From positions 310,001 through 374,000 of the forward strand of contig NZ_FRAQ01000001.1 of NCBI RefSeq assembly GCF_900142385.1: a DNA stretch of 64,000 bases, in the 5' to 3' direction. Positions 9,646-18,058 of the stretch are shown piece by piece (position 1 is the first letter of the stretch; every line of letters begins with the position of its first letter). This DNA comes from Marinobacter antarcticus. GTDB lineage: Bacteria; Pseudomonadota; Gammaproteobacteria; Pseudomonadales; Oleiphilaceae. A program made the position numbers and the translations under genes. The notes beneath the pieces were generated by a model. The model was not told the origin of the DNA and searched no databases. It saw only the letters and a list, made by a program, of their open reading frames with translations.

Positions 9646-9864
9646 TTAGTCATAACCCTGCGCGAAATCCGCTGCCGCACTCTCTTCGCACTTGCGGCAC
9701 TCGAGCTCAAAGCCAAGCATGGAGCGCCGCCCGGCTTCGTTTGTTACCCAAGGCCTGTTAACCCACGGCGGAGTATGACGTACATGCTGATTGTGACCGC
9801 AGGCAAGTCGGGCAACCCAGTGGCCTTGTTCATCTTTGTGGTATCCGGTGATCGGCTGTTTCAT
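9646..9864 (-). CDS. DUF3565 family small protein
   Basis: A 72-residue protein of unknown function. It matches the DUF3565 pattern: MKQPITGYHKDEQGHWVARL, then CGHxQHVRH, NRPWV and a final CxxC (ECRKCE). The Cys and His pairs suggest a small zinc-binding fold. The ATG at 9864 is preferred; a TTG at 9873 would add three residues and lacks a better ribosome site. It follows the cation diffusion facilitator gene by 10 bases on the same strand, so the two are probably co-transcribed, which suggests metal handling. Confidence 0.75.
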   Translation of the reverse strand: MKQPITGYHKDEQGHWVARLACGHNQHVRHTPPWVNRPWVTNEAGRRSMLGFELECRKCEESAAADFAQGYD

Positions 9865-9874
9865 ACCGCCCAAG

Positions 9875-10744
9875 TTAACTGACCAGGCTGCGTATGAAAA
9901 TCGCCGGGCGTACCGGAAGATCTTCCAGGTGTCTTGAAAGATGCCATTTCAGGCGTTCTGCCCGTCCAGGCCAGTTGGCGGGAAGACTGATTTCCATCAT
10001 CAGGTTGGGGCCAACCTTGGCCATTTTTACCTGTTCCGGAACAAGTCCTACCGAGCTCAGTGCTTCGTGGACTTCTTCCGCAAACTCTGCCGAAGGCGCT
10101 GCCAGCAAAAGCTCCCTTACCGCACCCACGGTCATTTTCACTGGCACAAGTATGAAGTAGGCAGAAATAATGATCATCATCACCGGGTCAGCATAAACCG
10201 CCCACGCCGACCACGCGCTCTGTTCAAGCCACCAGGCAATACCAAATCCGAGCAATACCGCTGCACTGAGAACAGAGTCCATAAACCACTGGCTCTGTTC
10301 GGCAACAACCAGGCCGGAAGACTCCTGACGTCCGGCCCATTTCAGATAAAGCCATACGACAGCACAGCCCAAAACACTGACGGCTGCAAAAACAAGCGCT
10401 CTGTCGGCACTTACGGCGCGCCCACCCTCAAGCAGTGCGGCAATGGCAGCGCCAAGCGAGAGTATGCACACCAGCGTTATCACCAGCCCTTTGATGGCAA
10501 TTACCAGCGGCTCTGCGGCACCGCGACCAAACGGGTACTCTTTACTGGCAGGGCGGCGGACAATCCGCGCGGCGTATAGTGACAAAAGTGACAGCAGCAG
10601 GCTTACCAGTGAGTAGGCGCCATCAAACAGAATAACAAGCGAATCGATCCATAAACCCCAGGTAATACCGGCAAGAGCAAACAGGCCGGCAGCTACCGCA
10701 GACAAACTCAGCGCCATATTTTCCCGCGCTATAGACTTAAACAT
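9875..10744 (-). CDS. Divergent cation diffusion facilitator (CDF) family transporter
   Basis: Inner-membrane protein of 289 residues with about six helices and a short C-terminal cytoplasmic domain, matching the CDF layout. Canonical zinc transporters carry D/H-x3-D in both helix 2 and helix 5. Here helix 2 reads ILFDGAYSLVSLL (first Asp kept, second replaced by Ser), and helix 5 reads SQWFMDSVLSAA (Asp kept, His replaced). The usual YGHxRAE loop is FGRGAAEPL. Transport of zinc or iron is therefore doubtful; another cation or a changed site is possible. Divergent from the LysR gene and followed by a DUF3565 gene. Confidence 0.82.
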   Translation of the reverse strand: MFKSIARENMALSLSAVAAGLFALAGITWGLWIDSLVILFDGAYSLVSLLLSLLSLYAARIVRRPASKEYPFGRGAAEPLVIAIKGLVITLVCILSLGAAIAALLEGGRAVSADRALVFAAVSVLGCAVVWLYLKWAGRQESSGLVVAEQSQWFMDSVLSAAVLLGFGIAWWLEQSAWSAWAVYADPVMMIIISAYFILVPVKMTVGAVRELLLAAPSAEFAEEVHEALSSVGLVPEQVKMAKVGPNLMMEISLPANWPGRAERLKWHLSRHLEDLPVRPAIFIRSLVS

Positions 10745-10835
10745 TTTGATCTCCCTTGAATTGCCGGCATATTATCGCTGCAGGCCCGACAATGTGAGTC
10801 GGTGACCGACGGAAAAACCGTCACCCAGGGAGATT

Positions 10836-11720
10836 GTGTTGAAAACATCGCAAGTAAGAGTGTTCCTGGCCGTGGTGCGCAACGGCACCATCGCATCGGC
10901 AGCCCGGGAGCTCAGCCGAAGCCGGACTACCATAAGTACTGCTCTCGCCGCACTGGAAGACGAGCTTGGAGTAGAACTGTTCGAGCGCAGCGGGAATCAG
11001 CTCCAGTTGACCACCGTAGGCCACGCCATCCTCACTGATTGCAGGCGGTTCGATCAGGTGGCCGGGCAGATTTTCGCACGCTGCCAGCACCACCTGAGCG
11101 GTGCAGAGTCGGTTTTGCGGATAGCCCGGGACGACTCGATTCCGGAACCTGTATGGCGCGACCTCCTGCGTCGTCTCAAGATCCGCTTCCCACAGACCAG
11201 TCTCTCTGTCTATCTGGCCACGCCCCGAGAGCTACCTCCCCTCGTTAAAAGCCAGTCAGTAGATGTGGCCTATGGCCTGATGCCGGCGCTTCTGAGCGAG
11301 GGCTATCAATGGTTCCGCGAGCTTGCAGATGTGCGCATGCTTACGGTTGCCGCGCCAGATCACCCGCTGAGCCAGCTGAAGCGGGTAACCCAGGACGATC
11401 TCATCAGCTATACAGAAGTCACGCTCGCGTCTATGCAGAATGACCGGCTGGAAGCCGAGTCTCCGGAAACGGCCAATTATCTGGCGTTTACCCAGTACGA
11501 GCTGATCCGGGATGCGGTTGTTGATAGGGCTGGCTGGGCCGACCTGCCCTTGCCTCTGATAGCGGATGCCCTGAAACGGGGGGAACTCAACATTGTCCAC
11601 CACCGCAGCGCCAGGTGGTGGAAGGTGTTCAGCGCACTGGAATCCGAGCAGGCGCAGGGAGGTGCCGTTGTAGGATGGCTGGCTACTGAACTGGAACAGT
11701 ATCTGGAGACCGTGGAGTAA
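10836..11720 (+). CDS. LysR family transcriptional regulator
   Basis: DNA-binding regulator of 294 residues with an N-terminal winged helix-turn-helix (1-60; FLAVVRNGTIASAARELSRS then TISTALAALEDELGVELFER) and a periplasmic-binding-like effector domain. The start is GTG at 10836 with CAGGGAG just upstream; a TTG at 10839 is the alternative. It is divergent from the CDF gene across 91 bases, the usual arrangement for a LysR regulator and its target, so it may control that gene. The effector is unknown. Confidence 0.9.
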   Translation: MLKTSQVRVFLAVVRNGTIASAARELSRSRTTISTALAALEDELGVELFERSGNQLQLTTVGHAILTDCRRFDQVAGQIFARCQHHLSGAESVLRIARDDSIPEPVWRDLLRRLKIRFPQTSLSVYLATPRELPPLVKSQSVDVAYGLMPALLSEGYQWFRELADVRMLTVAAPDHPLSQLKRVTQDDLISYTEVTLASMQNDRLEAESPETANYLAFTQYELIRDAVVDRAGWADLPLPLIADALKRGELNIVHHRSARWWKVFSALESEQAQGGAVVGWLATELEQYLETVE

Positions 11721-11723
11721 GCC

Positions 11724-12614
11724 TTATGATGGTAAGGTCCTGGCACGCCCTGTCCAGGCCGACCACGAATAGATCCCCAGAGCCACCCAGATCATTATAA
11801 AACTCGTCAGCTTTTCGATACTAAGGGGTTCGCTGAACACCACCAACGCAATCAGAAACTGGATTGTCGGGTTGATGTACATAAGAAAACCAACAGTCGA
11901 CAGGCGCAATCTTCGAGCAGCCCCGGCAAAGGCCAACAGCGGAATCGCCGTTACTGCCCCGCTGGAAATCAGCAAGAGCGTGATCGCTGCATCCTCCGAA
12001 AAGTGTGAAGCCCCGGCATAGCTCACGAACGCGAGCGCCAAGATAGCCACCGGCAGCAAAAGCAGCGTTTCCACAAACAGGCCTGAGAGCCCGTCCAGAG
12101 CTACCTGCTTGCGGAGCAGCCCATAAGTTCCGAAGCTGAACGCCAACACCAACGTTATCCAGGGCACAACACCCAGCAGCAACAGCTGATAGAGAATCGC
12201 AATGGTCGCCAGTGCCACAGCCACAATCTGTAACCGGGAAATACTTTCCTTGAGCACCAGCATGCCCAGGCCAACGTTTACCAGGGGCGTGAGAAAGTAG
12301 CCAAGACTGGCCTGCAGCACCTGCCGGGATTCCACGGCATAAATATAGACTCCCCAGTTCACTGCAATAAGCACTGCACAGCCTAAAACAAACCCGAGTT
12401 TTGCAGGCTGCGCCAGCGCTGTCCTCACGGGCTGCCAGCGTTGCAGGAAGGTGATAATAACCGCCAGAAAAACACAGGACCAGATCACCCGGTGGACAAC
12501 CACTTCCCAGGCGGGTACACCCTCAAACAACGCGAAGTAAAGCGGGAAGCAGCCCCACATAGTGTAAGCAAACAAGCCGTAAAAAACGCCTTTGCGAGTT
12601 TCCTGCGCGGCCAT
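11724..12614 (-). CDS. rarD: EamA family transporter RarD
   Basis: Ten-helix inner-membrane drug/metabolite-type exporter with two EamA repeats. The frame stays open to 12785, but that would overlap the divergent rhodanese gene; the ATG at 12614 with AGGAAG upstream gives 296 residues, the RarD length, starting MAAQETRKGVFYGLFAY. Typical RarD features are visible: WGCFPLYF, VVHRVIWS and NPTIQF near the end. The substrate is not established for the family. It converges on the LysR gene with three bases between stops. Confidence 0.9.
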   Translation of the reverse strand: MAAQETRKGVFYGLFAYTMWGCFPLYFALFEGVPAWEVVVHRVIWSCVFLAVIITFLQRWQPVRTALAQPAKLGFVLGCAVLIAVNWGVYIYAVESRQVLQASLGYFLTPLVNVGLGMLVLKESISRLQIVAVALATIAILYQLLLLGVVPWITLVLAFSFGTYGLLRKQVALDGLSGLFVETLLLLPVAILALAFVSYAGASHFSEDAAITLLLISSGAVTAIPLLAFAGAARRLRLSTVGFLMYINPTIQFLIALVVFSEPLSIEKLTSFIMIWVALGIYSWSAWTGRARTLPS

Positions 12615-12727
12615 ACTAATAGCTTCCTCATGAAGTTGTGACATCGAATTTAACATACCTGGCGGGTGACGCGCCCGCGCAATATGGCTTAACCTCACAA
12701 CACACACATAGTTAAGGAGAGCCTGCC

Positions 12728-13108
12728 ATGAAAACAGCCCACGATTTTGTCGTTGAAGCCAGACAGCATATTCAGGAAATTTCACTGGAAGAGGCCGACA
12801 GCGCGATTCAGGCCGCAGACTTGCTGCTCGACGTCCGCGACGGGGACGAGTATCGACAGAGCCACGTTCCCCAGGCTACAAACATTTCCCGGGGCCTGCT
12901 GGAATTCAAATTCAGCAATGACCCGGCGCTGGCAAACCGGGATATGAAGATCGTGCTGTACTGCAAGACCTCGGGCCGCGCCGCACTGAGCGCACGAGCG
13001 TTACAAGAAATGGGTTATCTGCATGTGCAATCCATTGAGGGTGGGTTTGATGCCTGGCAAGAAGCAGGAAAGCCGACTGCCAAGCCAGAACTTCCATCGT
13101 TCGATTAA
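12728..13108 (+). CDS. Rhodanese-like sulfurtransferase
   Basis: Single-domain rhodanese of 126 residues, cytoplasmic. The active-site loop CKTSGR carries the persulfide-forming Cys79, and the family motifs LLDVRDGDEYRQSHVPQA (33-50) and GGFDAW are present. It has a clear AAGGAG ribosome site before the ATG at 12728. It probably moves sulfane sulfur between donors and acceptors. It is a single gene, divergent from rarD. Confidence 0.92.
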   Translation: MKTAHDFVVEARQHIQEISLEEADSAIQAADLLLDVRDGDEYRQSHVPQATNISRGLLEFKFSNDPALANRDMKIVLYCKTSGRAALSARALQEMGYLHVQSIEGGFDAWQEAGKPTAKPELPSFD

Positions 13109-13164
13109 CCTGTGCCGAGGCTGTTATAGCCCCGGATAACGACGAGCCCTGGTTTGGCGGAGGG

Positions 13165-13605
13165 TCAGTTTGAGAGGGTCTGCGGCCGCTTTGTAACTGC
13201 CATGGTCAGGCGCGAGATGCAGGTCGTTTTACCCGCCTCATTTTCCATGCGGATCTCCCATACCTGGGTTGCACTGCCAATATGGATGGGCCTGGCCGTT
13301 CCATAAACCCAGCCTTTGGTGGCTGGACGTATGTGATTGGCATTGATTTCGAGCCCGACTGCAACGGTATCCGGATCTTTCAGGCAATAGTTGGCGGCCA
13401 TGCTGCCTAAGGTCTCGGCCAGAACCACCGATGACCCTCCATGGAGAATGCCAAAAGGCTGAACCGTGCGCTCATCAACCGGCATGCGGCCTGTCACGTA
13501 ATCATCACCGATGTCGGTGTACTCAATGCCCATGTGGCTGACAGCCGTGTTAGCACTGGCTTTGGCCAGGTTTTCAAGGTTCGGTTTACGGGTCCAGATT
13601 GCCAT
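13165..13605 (-). CDS. Hotdog-fold acyl-CoA thioesterase (YdiI/PaaI type)
   Basis: A 146-residue cytoplasmic thioesterase. It resembles E. coli YdiI (MenI): MPVDERTVQPFGILHGGSSV (41-60) and the following LAETLGSMA line up, giving His55 and the catalytic Glu64. YdiI cleaves 1,4-dihydroxy-2-naphthoyl-CoA and other aromatic or acyl-CoAs; the physiological substrate here is unknown. Single gene, converging on the rhodanese gene. Confidence 0.9.
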   Translation of the reverse strand: MAIWTRKPNLENLAKASANTAVSHMGIEYTDIGDDYVTGRMPVDERTVQPFGILHGGSSVVLAETLGSMAANYCLKDPDTVAVGLEINANHIRPATKGWVYGTARPIHIGSATQVWEIRMENEAGKTTCISRLTMAVTKRPQTLSN

Positions 13606-13652
13606 GCTGATAAAAACTCTCTGACGAATTGAAAAGAAGTGTCTCTTAACCG

Positions 13653-14486
13653 TTAAGGCTGCAGAGACATGTAACGGGCCGTGTACTCAATGACAAGCTC
13701 GTCCAGGCGACCTGCATCAACCAGTGTATACAGACGATCTGCAATGCGTTCGCGGAACTCGAACGTGTTGCATTTCGAGTTCTTGGAAAACGTGAAAAAA
13801 AGCCCTTCATTGCTGACGGGTACATCCAGAGAGACAAACTCTTCTGCCAAGCCCATACGCTGAAGCTTTACCTGCCCCTGCAAGCGCTCATACAAAACGT
13901 AATCCACACGCCCGGCTAATGCCATCTCAAAGGATTGTTCAATGGTTCTGACACCGACAATCTCCAGATGCTTTTCAGCATAGCGGTCAAAACCCTGCCC
14001 AAAACTGTTATTGATCAGTGTACTTCCTTGTTTGCCTTTCAGGTCCGGCCAATGGCGATAGTCAAACACCTGACTTTTGGGTACCCAGACGGCGGTGGGA
14101 AGATGAGTAAAAGGTGGTAGCAGATAATCCATGTGCCGGATACGCTCTGAGGTAATGAAAGCACCGGCAATCATATCGAGTTCACCCACTCTGGCAAGGC
14201 GCTGAACCCGCGCCCAGGAGCCGAGGCTCCGAACCTCAAGTTTCACTCCAAGAGGCTCAAGAATTTCCTGCAGCAAAGCTATTGCTGCACCCGTAAGCTG
14301 CTCAGGCGCTCGAGAATCTTCCCACAGCAGAGGTGGATACTCCGGGTTGCCGCTCACCGTCAGCGTTTTGCAGGACAACTCTGCCGCTCCTGCGTTGCAG
14401 GAAACCGTCAGGGCTAACAGCACAGGCAGGAGCACGCTGACGATGGTAGACATCTTTTTCCGGGAGCCTGACAAGTGAACGATCAT
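13653..14486 (-). CDS. Family 3 periplasmic solute-binding protein (first of a tandem pair)
   Basis: Secreted binding-domain protein of 277 residues of the amino-acid-binding (SBP_bac_3) type. The signal peptide follows an RKK patch; a shorter start at 14453 (MSTIVSVLL) is also possible. Family features: GNPEYPPLLW near the start, a GELDMIAGAFITSERI stretch and VDYVLYERLQ. No permease or ATPase gene is nearby. It lies 19 bases behind a second protein of the same family, so they are co-transcribed. Such orphans can serve distant transporters or act as sensors; nothing here decides which. Confidence 0.8.
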   Translation of the reverse strand: MIVHLSGSRKKMSTIVSVLLPVLLALTVSCNAGAAELSCKTLTVSGNPEYPPLLWEDSRAPEQLTGAAIALLQEILEPLGVKLEVRSLGSWARVQRLARVGELDMIAGAFITSERIRHMDYLLPPFTHLPTAVWVPKSQVFDYRHWPDLKGKQGSTLINNSFGQGFDRYAEKHLEIVGVRTIEQSFEMALAGRVDYVLYERLQGQVKLQRMGLAEEFVSLDVPVSNEGLFFTFSKNSKCNTFEFRERIADRLYTLVDAGRLDELVIEYTARYMSLQP

Positions 14487-14505
14487 CCTGTTTTGCCTTG
14501 AAGGA

Positions 14506-15258
14506 TCATTGAGCGTACTGATCCATATACTTCAATACCAGATCTTCGTAAATGCCTTCAGCGACTATCAGCTTGAGCGCTGCGCGTATGTCGTCTGAAT
14601 ACTCCAGCACCGGCGACGTTTCGGCAACTGCAATCCAGGAGCGTTCCCCGGGCATAAAAAACGGAGACACCTTAACTGACAGACCAAGCTCGCGAACCGT
14701 ATACAACCCTATAAGTTCCGGGGCAACAACAACATCCAACCGGCCTTTTTCCATCATCAGCATCAGGTTCTCATACCGCGGGGCAGCTTTTTTAAGCAGC
14801 AATTCATCGTTATCAAACCGATTGAAGTAGCTGGAACCCTCAAGCACACCTATGGTTTTCCCGTAGAGATCCGAGTAACGCTCAATACGGCCAGAATCTT
14901 TGATATACAGGAACAACTTGCGCTCCGGCGGGAACGCCGGCGCAACAAACTCCATCATATCGTCCCTCTCCGACGTCTTTAGGGCTCCAAGCATGACGTC
15001 TACCTCGCCCTGTCGCATCATCTTCAGAACGCGTCGGAAAGGGGCTTCCCGATAATGGCTTTTCCAGCCCAGCCGATCCGTGATTTGCCGGAAAATCTCT
15101 ACGTAAAGACCTGTGGGTGGCCCGCCTTCGATAATCCGATACGGTGGCGCATGATTAGCGCCCACCGTGACTGTCAGGCCACGGACTGTCTCCGTCCCCT
15201 GCTGGGCGCTCGCAGAAAGAGTCATCGCCGCAAACAAAACGGCAATCAGTATCCGCAT
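14506..15258 (-). CDS. Family 3 periplasmic solute-binding protein (second of a tandem pair)
   Basis: A 250-residue exported binding protein with a Sec signal (1-18, ending ASA). Lobe motifs include GANHAPPYRI, GGPPTGLYVEIFRQI, GEVDVMLGALKTSERDD and DVVVAPELIG. It has the same fold as the next gene but clearly different sequence, so the pair is an old duplication or a functional pairing. First gene of the two-gene unit. Ligand unknown; amino acids are usual for the family. Confidence 0.82.
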   Translation of the reverse strand: MRILIAVLFAAMTLSASAQQGTETVRGLTVTVGANHAPPYRIIEGGPPTGLYVEIFRQITDRLGWKSHYREAPFRRVLKMMRQGEVDVMLGALKTSERDDMMEFVAPAFPPERKLFLYIKDSGRIERYSDLYGKTIGVLEGSSYFNRFDNDELLLKKAAPRYENLMLMMEKGRLDVVVAPELIGLYTVRELGLSVKVSPFFMPGERSWIAVAETSPVLEYSDDIRAALKLIVAEGIYEDLVLKYMDQYAQ

Positions 15259-15462
15259 TATCTATTGCCCCTCCACGCCATTTAAACCAAACACTTGCAG
15301 TGAACTGCTCACAGTATAGACGCTCTCAGATCTGTGAAAGGCCAGGCTGCGTAAAAAGACGCGCATCACCATGGTTGAATTAACAGGCTAACAGCACAAG
15401 AAAAGGTAGCAGAGTTGGTAATAACAGGTCACTTTCACTTCTCAACGTAAAGGACGAGCACT

Positions 15463-16146
15463 ATGAACATTCTCATGGTTCTGACTTCCCACGACCAGAT
15501 GGGCGATACCGGCCACAAAACCGGCTTCTGGCTGGAAGAATTCACCGCACCTTATTATGTGTTCCGCGACGCGGGTGCAGACATCACAATCGCGTCACCA
15601 AAAGGCGGCAAGCCGCCGGTTGACCCCACCAGCGAAGCCGACGAAGCCTTGACAGAAACTACCCGCCGCTTTGAGGGCGATGCTCACGCCAAAGAAGCAC
15701 TCGCCAGCACCAAAAAACTCGGCGACGTTGACATGAACGGGTTCGATGCCATCTTCTACCCGGGCGGCCACGGCCCTCTGTGGGACCTGGTAAACGACGA
15801 CAAGTCTGCTGCTCTGATCAAAGCTGCCTACGAGCAGGATAAGGTGATTGGCGCTGTCTGCCACGCGCCGGCTGTTTTCAAAAACGTAGAGATCAAGCCG
15901 GGGCAGAACCTGGTTGGCGGTCGCCAAGTCACCGGCTTCAGCAACAGTGAAGAGGAAGCGGCTGGTCTCACAGCGATCGTACCTTTCCTGCTCGAGGACA
16001 TGCTGAAGGAAAACACCGCAACCTACTCCAAGGGTGACGACTGGGCTCCGCACATTGTTGTGGATGGCAAGCTGATTACCGGCCAGAACCCGGCTTCATC
16101 TGAGGGTGCTGCCAAGGCAGTGGTTCAGGCACTTCAGCAAGGCTGA
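15463..16146 (+). CDS. DJ-1/PfpI superfamily protein (Hsp31-like class I glutamine amidotransferase fold)
   Basis: A 227-residue cytoplasmic protein. The nucleophile elbow AVCHAP holds Cys133 and His134, and the Glu of FWLEEF (25-26) is the usual partner. Relatives act as glyoxalase III/deglycase-like or stress chaperone proteins. The start at 15463 has AAAGGA upstream. The stretches YPGGHGPLWDL and HIVVDGKLITGQNPASS are typical of this subgroup. Single gene followed by a hairpin. Role in reactive-aldehyde defence is inferred from family only. Confidence 0.9.
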   Translation: MNILMVLTSHDQMGDTGHKTGFWLEEFTAPYYVFRDAGADITIASPKGGKPPVDPTSEADEALTETTRRFEGDAHAKEALASTKKLGDVDMNGFDAIFYPGGHGPLWDLVNDDKSAALIKAAYEQDKVIGAVCHAPAVFKNVEIKPGQNLVGGRQVTGFSNSEEEAAGLTAIVPFLLEDMLKENTATYSKGDDWAPHIVVDGKLITGQNPASSEGAAKAVVQALQQG

Positions 16147-16162
16147 AATCCGTAATACCTGC

Positions 16163-16191
16163 CCCCGGCGTGGCAGTTTGCCTCGCCGGGG
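16163..16191 (+). terminator. GC-rich hairpin after the DJ-1 family gene
   Basis: An 8-bp perfect outer stem (16163-16170 with 16184-16191), one mismatch, then three further pairs and a 5-base loop. No T run follows, so it may be a weak terminator or an RNA-stabilising hairpin. Confidence 0.4.
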
Positions 16192-16286
16192 AACCCTCAC
16201 TCACATAATCTCCTGCCAATTAAGCACCAACATCCGCCAGTCTGTGCTAACGTCTTGAAGAACATCTCAAAAGGCTGGCTTTTTTT

Positions 16287-17015
16287 ATGAGTAATCCAAA
16301 ACATACCCTTTTCTGGATGACCTTTTTTCTGGCGATTGTTGCCGTCGTCGGCGTGTTGGTCCACAAACCTCTGACAACCGCATTTATGGCGAACTGGGTC
16401 TTCAACCTGTTAATTGTCGGCGTTTTAATAGTCGGCATCGGCCTCACTTACCGTCAGGTATTCGTTTTATTCCCCGAACTGCGCTGGATCTCCCAGTTCC
16501 GCACCGGCCATTCCGGCCTTTCGGTGCTGGAGGAACCCCGCTTGCTCAAGCCGTTGGCGCGGCAGTTGGGCGAAGACTCCAAGCGTGATCGTTTCACGCT
16601 CTCTACCATGTCGCTTCGAACGGTTCTGGATGGCATTCATTCCAGGATGGACGAACAGCGTGAAATCACCCGTTACTTCATCAACCTTCTGGTATTTCTG
16701 GGGCTTTTGGGCACCTTCTGGGGTTTGCTGGGCACCATCAATGCGGTTGGCGAGGTGATTACCAATCTGGATATGGGACAGGGTGATTTCGGCAAAGTAT
16801 TTGCAAACCTTCAGACCGGGTTGTTAACGCCCTTGCAGGGAATGGGCACGGCATTCAGCTCATCTCTGCTCGGTCTTGGTGGATCGCTGATACTGGGCTT
16901 TCTCGATATCCAGGCCGGCCATGCCCAGAACCGTTTCTATGACGGGCTGGAAGAATGGCTTACTGGTGTTACCAACCTGCTGGATCCATTCACCAGCAAT
17001 GAACGCCAGCCATGA
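16287..17015 (+). CDS. MotA/TolQ/ExbB-type proton-channel subunit of an uncharacterised stator pair
   Basis: A 242-residue inner-membrane protein with four predicted helices (about 8-28, 33-53, 127-153, 178-205). Helices 3 and 4 carry the ExbB/MotA pore pattern: LVFLGLLGTFWGLLGTI and GMGTAFSSSLLGLGGSL. Its stop overlaps the start of the OmpA/MotB-like gene as ATGA, so the two are made together. It is distinct from the PomA in this window (26241). It lacks the long cytoplasmic tail of ZorA, and no ZorC, ZorD or ZorE gene is near. Probably assembles as a ring around the partner and passes ions; the work done is unknown. Confidence 0.85.
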   Translation: MSNPKHTLFWMTFFLAIVAVVGVLVHKPLTTAFMANWVFNLLIVGVLIVGIGLTYRQVFVLFPELRWISQFRTGHSGLSVLEEPRLLKPLARQLGEDSKRDRFTLSTMSLRTVLDGIHSRMDEQREITRYFINLLVFLGLLGTFWGLLGTINAVGEVITNLDMGQGDFGKVFANLQTGLLTPLQGMGTAFSSSLLGLGGSLILGFLDIQAGHAQNRFYDGLEEWLTGVTNLLDPFTSNERQP

Positions 17016-18058
17016 TCGGTTCAAGACGCCGAAGCCGAAGCACCACCAATGTCTGGCCGGGGTATGTAGACGCACTCTCCGCCCTGCTTATGTTGGTGAT
17101 CTTTATGCTGCTGATTTACGTGGTCAGCCAGCTTTTCCTGTCCCAGACACTGTCTGACCGCAACTCCGAACTGGCCCGTCTGAACCAGCGGCTCAACGAA
17201 ATATCAGAGTTGTTGGGGCTGGAACAGAGCAAAACGGAAGCCATGGAACAGCAAATGCTCACCGTGCAGAGCAACTTCAGCGACAGTCTGGCCCAAAATG
17301 AAGGCCTGCAAGAGCGACTGGACGCCTCCCGCAATCAGTTAATGCAGCAGGCCGCCGATGCCGAAGCCCGGTCAGAAAGACTGGCGAACATGAACCGGGA
17401 GCTGGATGATCAGGACGAACTGTCCATCAGCCAGCAAAACATGATCATGCGGCTATCCAATCAGATTGCATCGCTTCAGAACCAACTGCGGCAAATAACC
17501 GCTGCACTGAAACTGCAAAAAGAAATGACTGCAGATAAGGACGGTGAACTGGAAAACGTCAGCCGGCGCCTAAACACCCTGCTGGCTGAGCGGGTTAACG
17601 AGCTGGAGCGTTACCAGTCCGAGTTCTTCTCACGGTTGCGAAACATTCTGGCCGCCAATGAAAACATCCGCATTGTCGGGGACCGCTTTCTGTTGCCATC
17701 CGAGTTGCTGTTCGCTTCCGGTTCAGCCCGGCTCGGAGCAGAAGGCAAGCAAGAACTCGACAAGCTGGCCGGAGTGCTTCTGGACGTGGTTAAAACGATC
17801 CCCCAAGACCTTGAGTGGATTCTGCGCATTGATGGCCATACCGACCTGATTCCCATCAATACACCGCAGTTTCCCTCTAACTGGGAGCTTTCAACCGCTC
17901 GCGCTGTGGCGGTAGTCCGCTACCTGGCAGATCAGGGCGTGCCGCAAAACCGCATGGTTGCGGCAGGTTTTGGTGAGTTCTTCCCGGTGGCAAACGGCAC
18001 CACACCCGAAGCCTTACAGGAAAACCGGCGCATCGAAATCAAGCTGACCGACCGCTAA
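17012..18058 (+). CDS. MotB-like subunit with long coiled coil and OmpA peptidoglycan-binding domain
   Basis: A 348-residue protein: basic N-terminus, one membrane helix (about 22-42) preceded by WPGYVDALSALL with Asp20 in the place of the MotB/ExbD ion-accepting Asp, a long coiled coil (about 45-215) and an OmpA-like domain (about 225-348) with IDGHTDLIPI, NWELSTARA and the closing NRRIEIKL. The coiled coil is much longer than in MotB or PomB and could span part of the periplasm. The stop overlaps the convergent panE stop region by four bases. Partner of the preceding channel gene; function unknown. Confidence 0.85.
   Translation: MIGSRRRSRSTTNVWPGYVDALSALLMLVIFMLLIYVVSQLFLSQTLSDRNSELARLNQRLNEISELLGLEQSKTEAMEQQMLTVQSNFSDSLAQNEGLQERLDASRNQLMQQAADAEARSERLANMNRELDDQDELSISQQNMIMRLSNQIASLQNQLRQITAALKLQKEMTADKDGELENVSRRLNTLLAERVNELERYQSEFFSRLRNILAANENIRIVGDRFLLPSELLFASGSARLGAEGKQELDKLAGVLLDVVKTIPQDLEWILRIDGHTDLIPINTPQFPSNWELSTARAVAVVRYLADQGVPQNRMVAAGFGEFFPVANGTTPEALQENRRIEIKLTDR

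Noticed and set aside
13112..13134. Small hairpin between the rhodanese and thioesterase genes
   Set aside because: Only short broken stems and no T run; could occur by chance.
16287..18058. Zorya anti-phage system (ZorAB)
   Set aside because: The A subunit lacks the long cytoplasmic tail of ZorA and no ZorC, ZorD or ZorE gene is present; neighbours are housekeeping genes such as panE.
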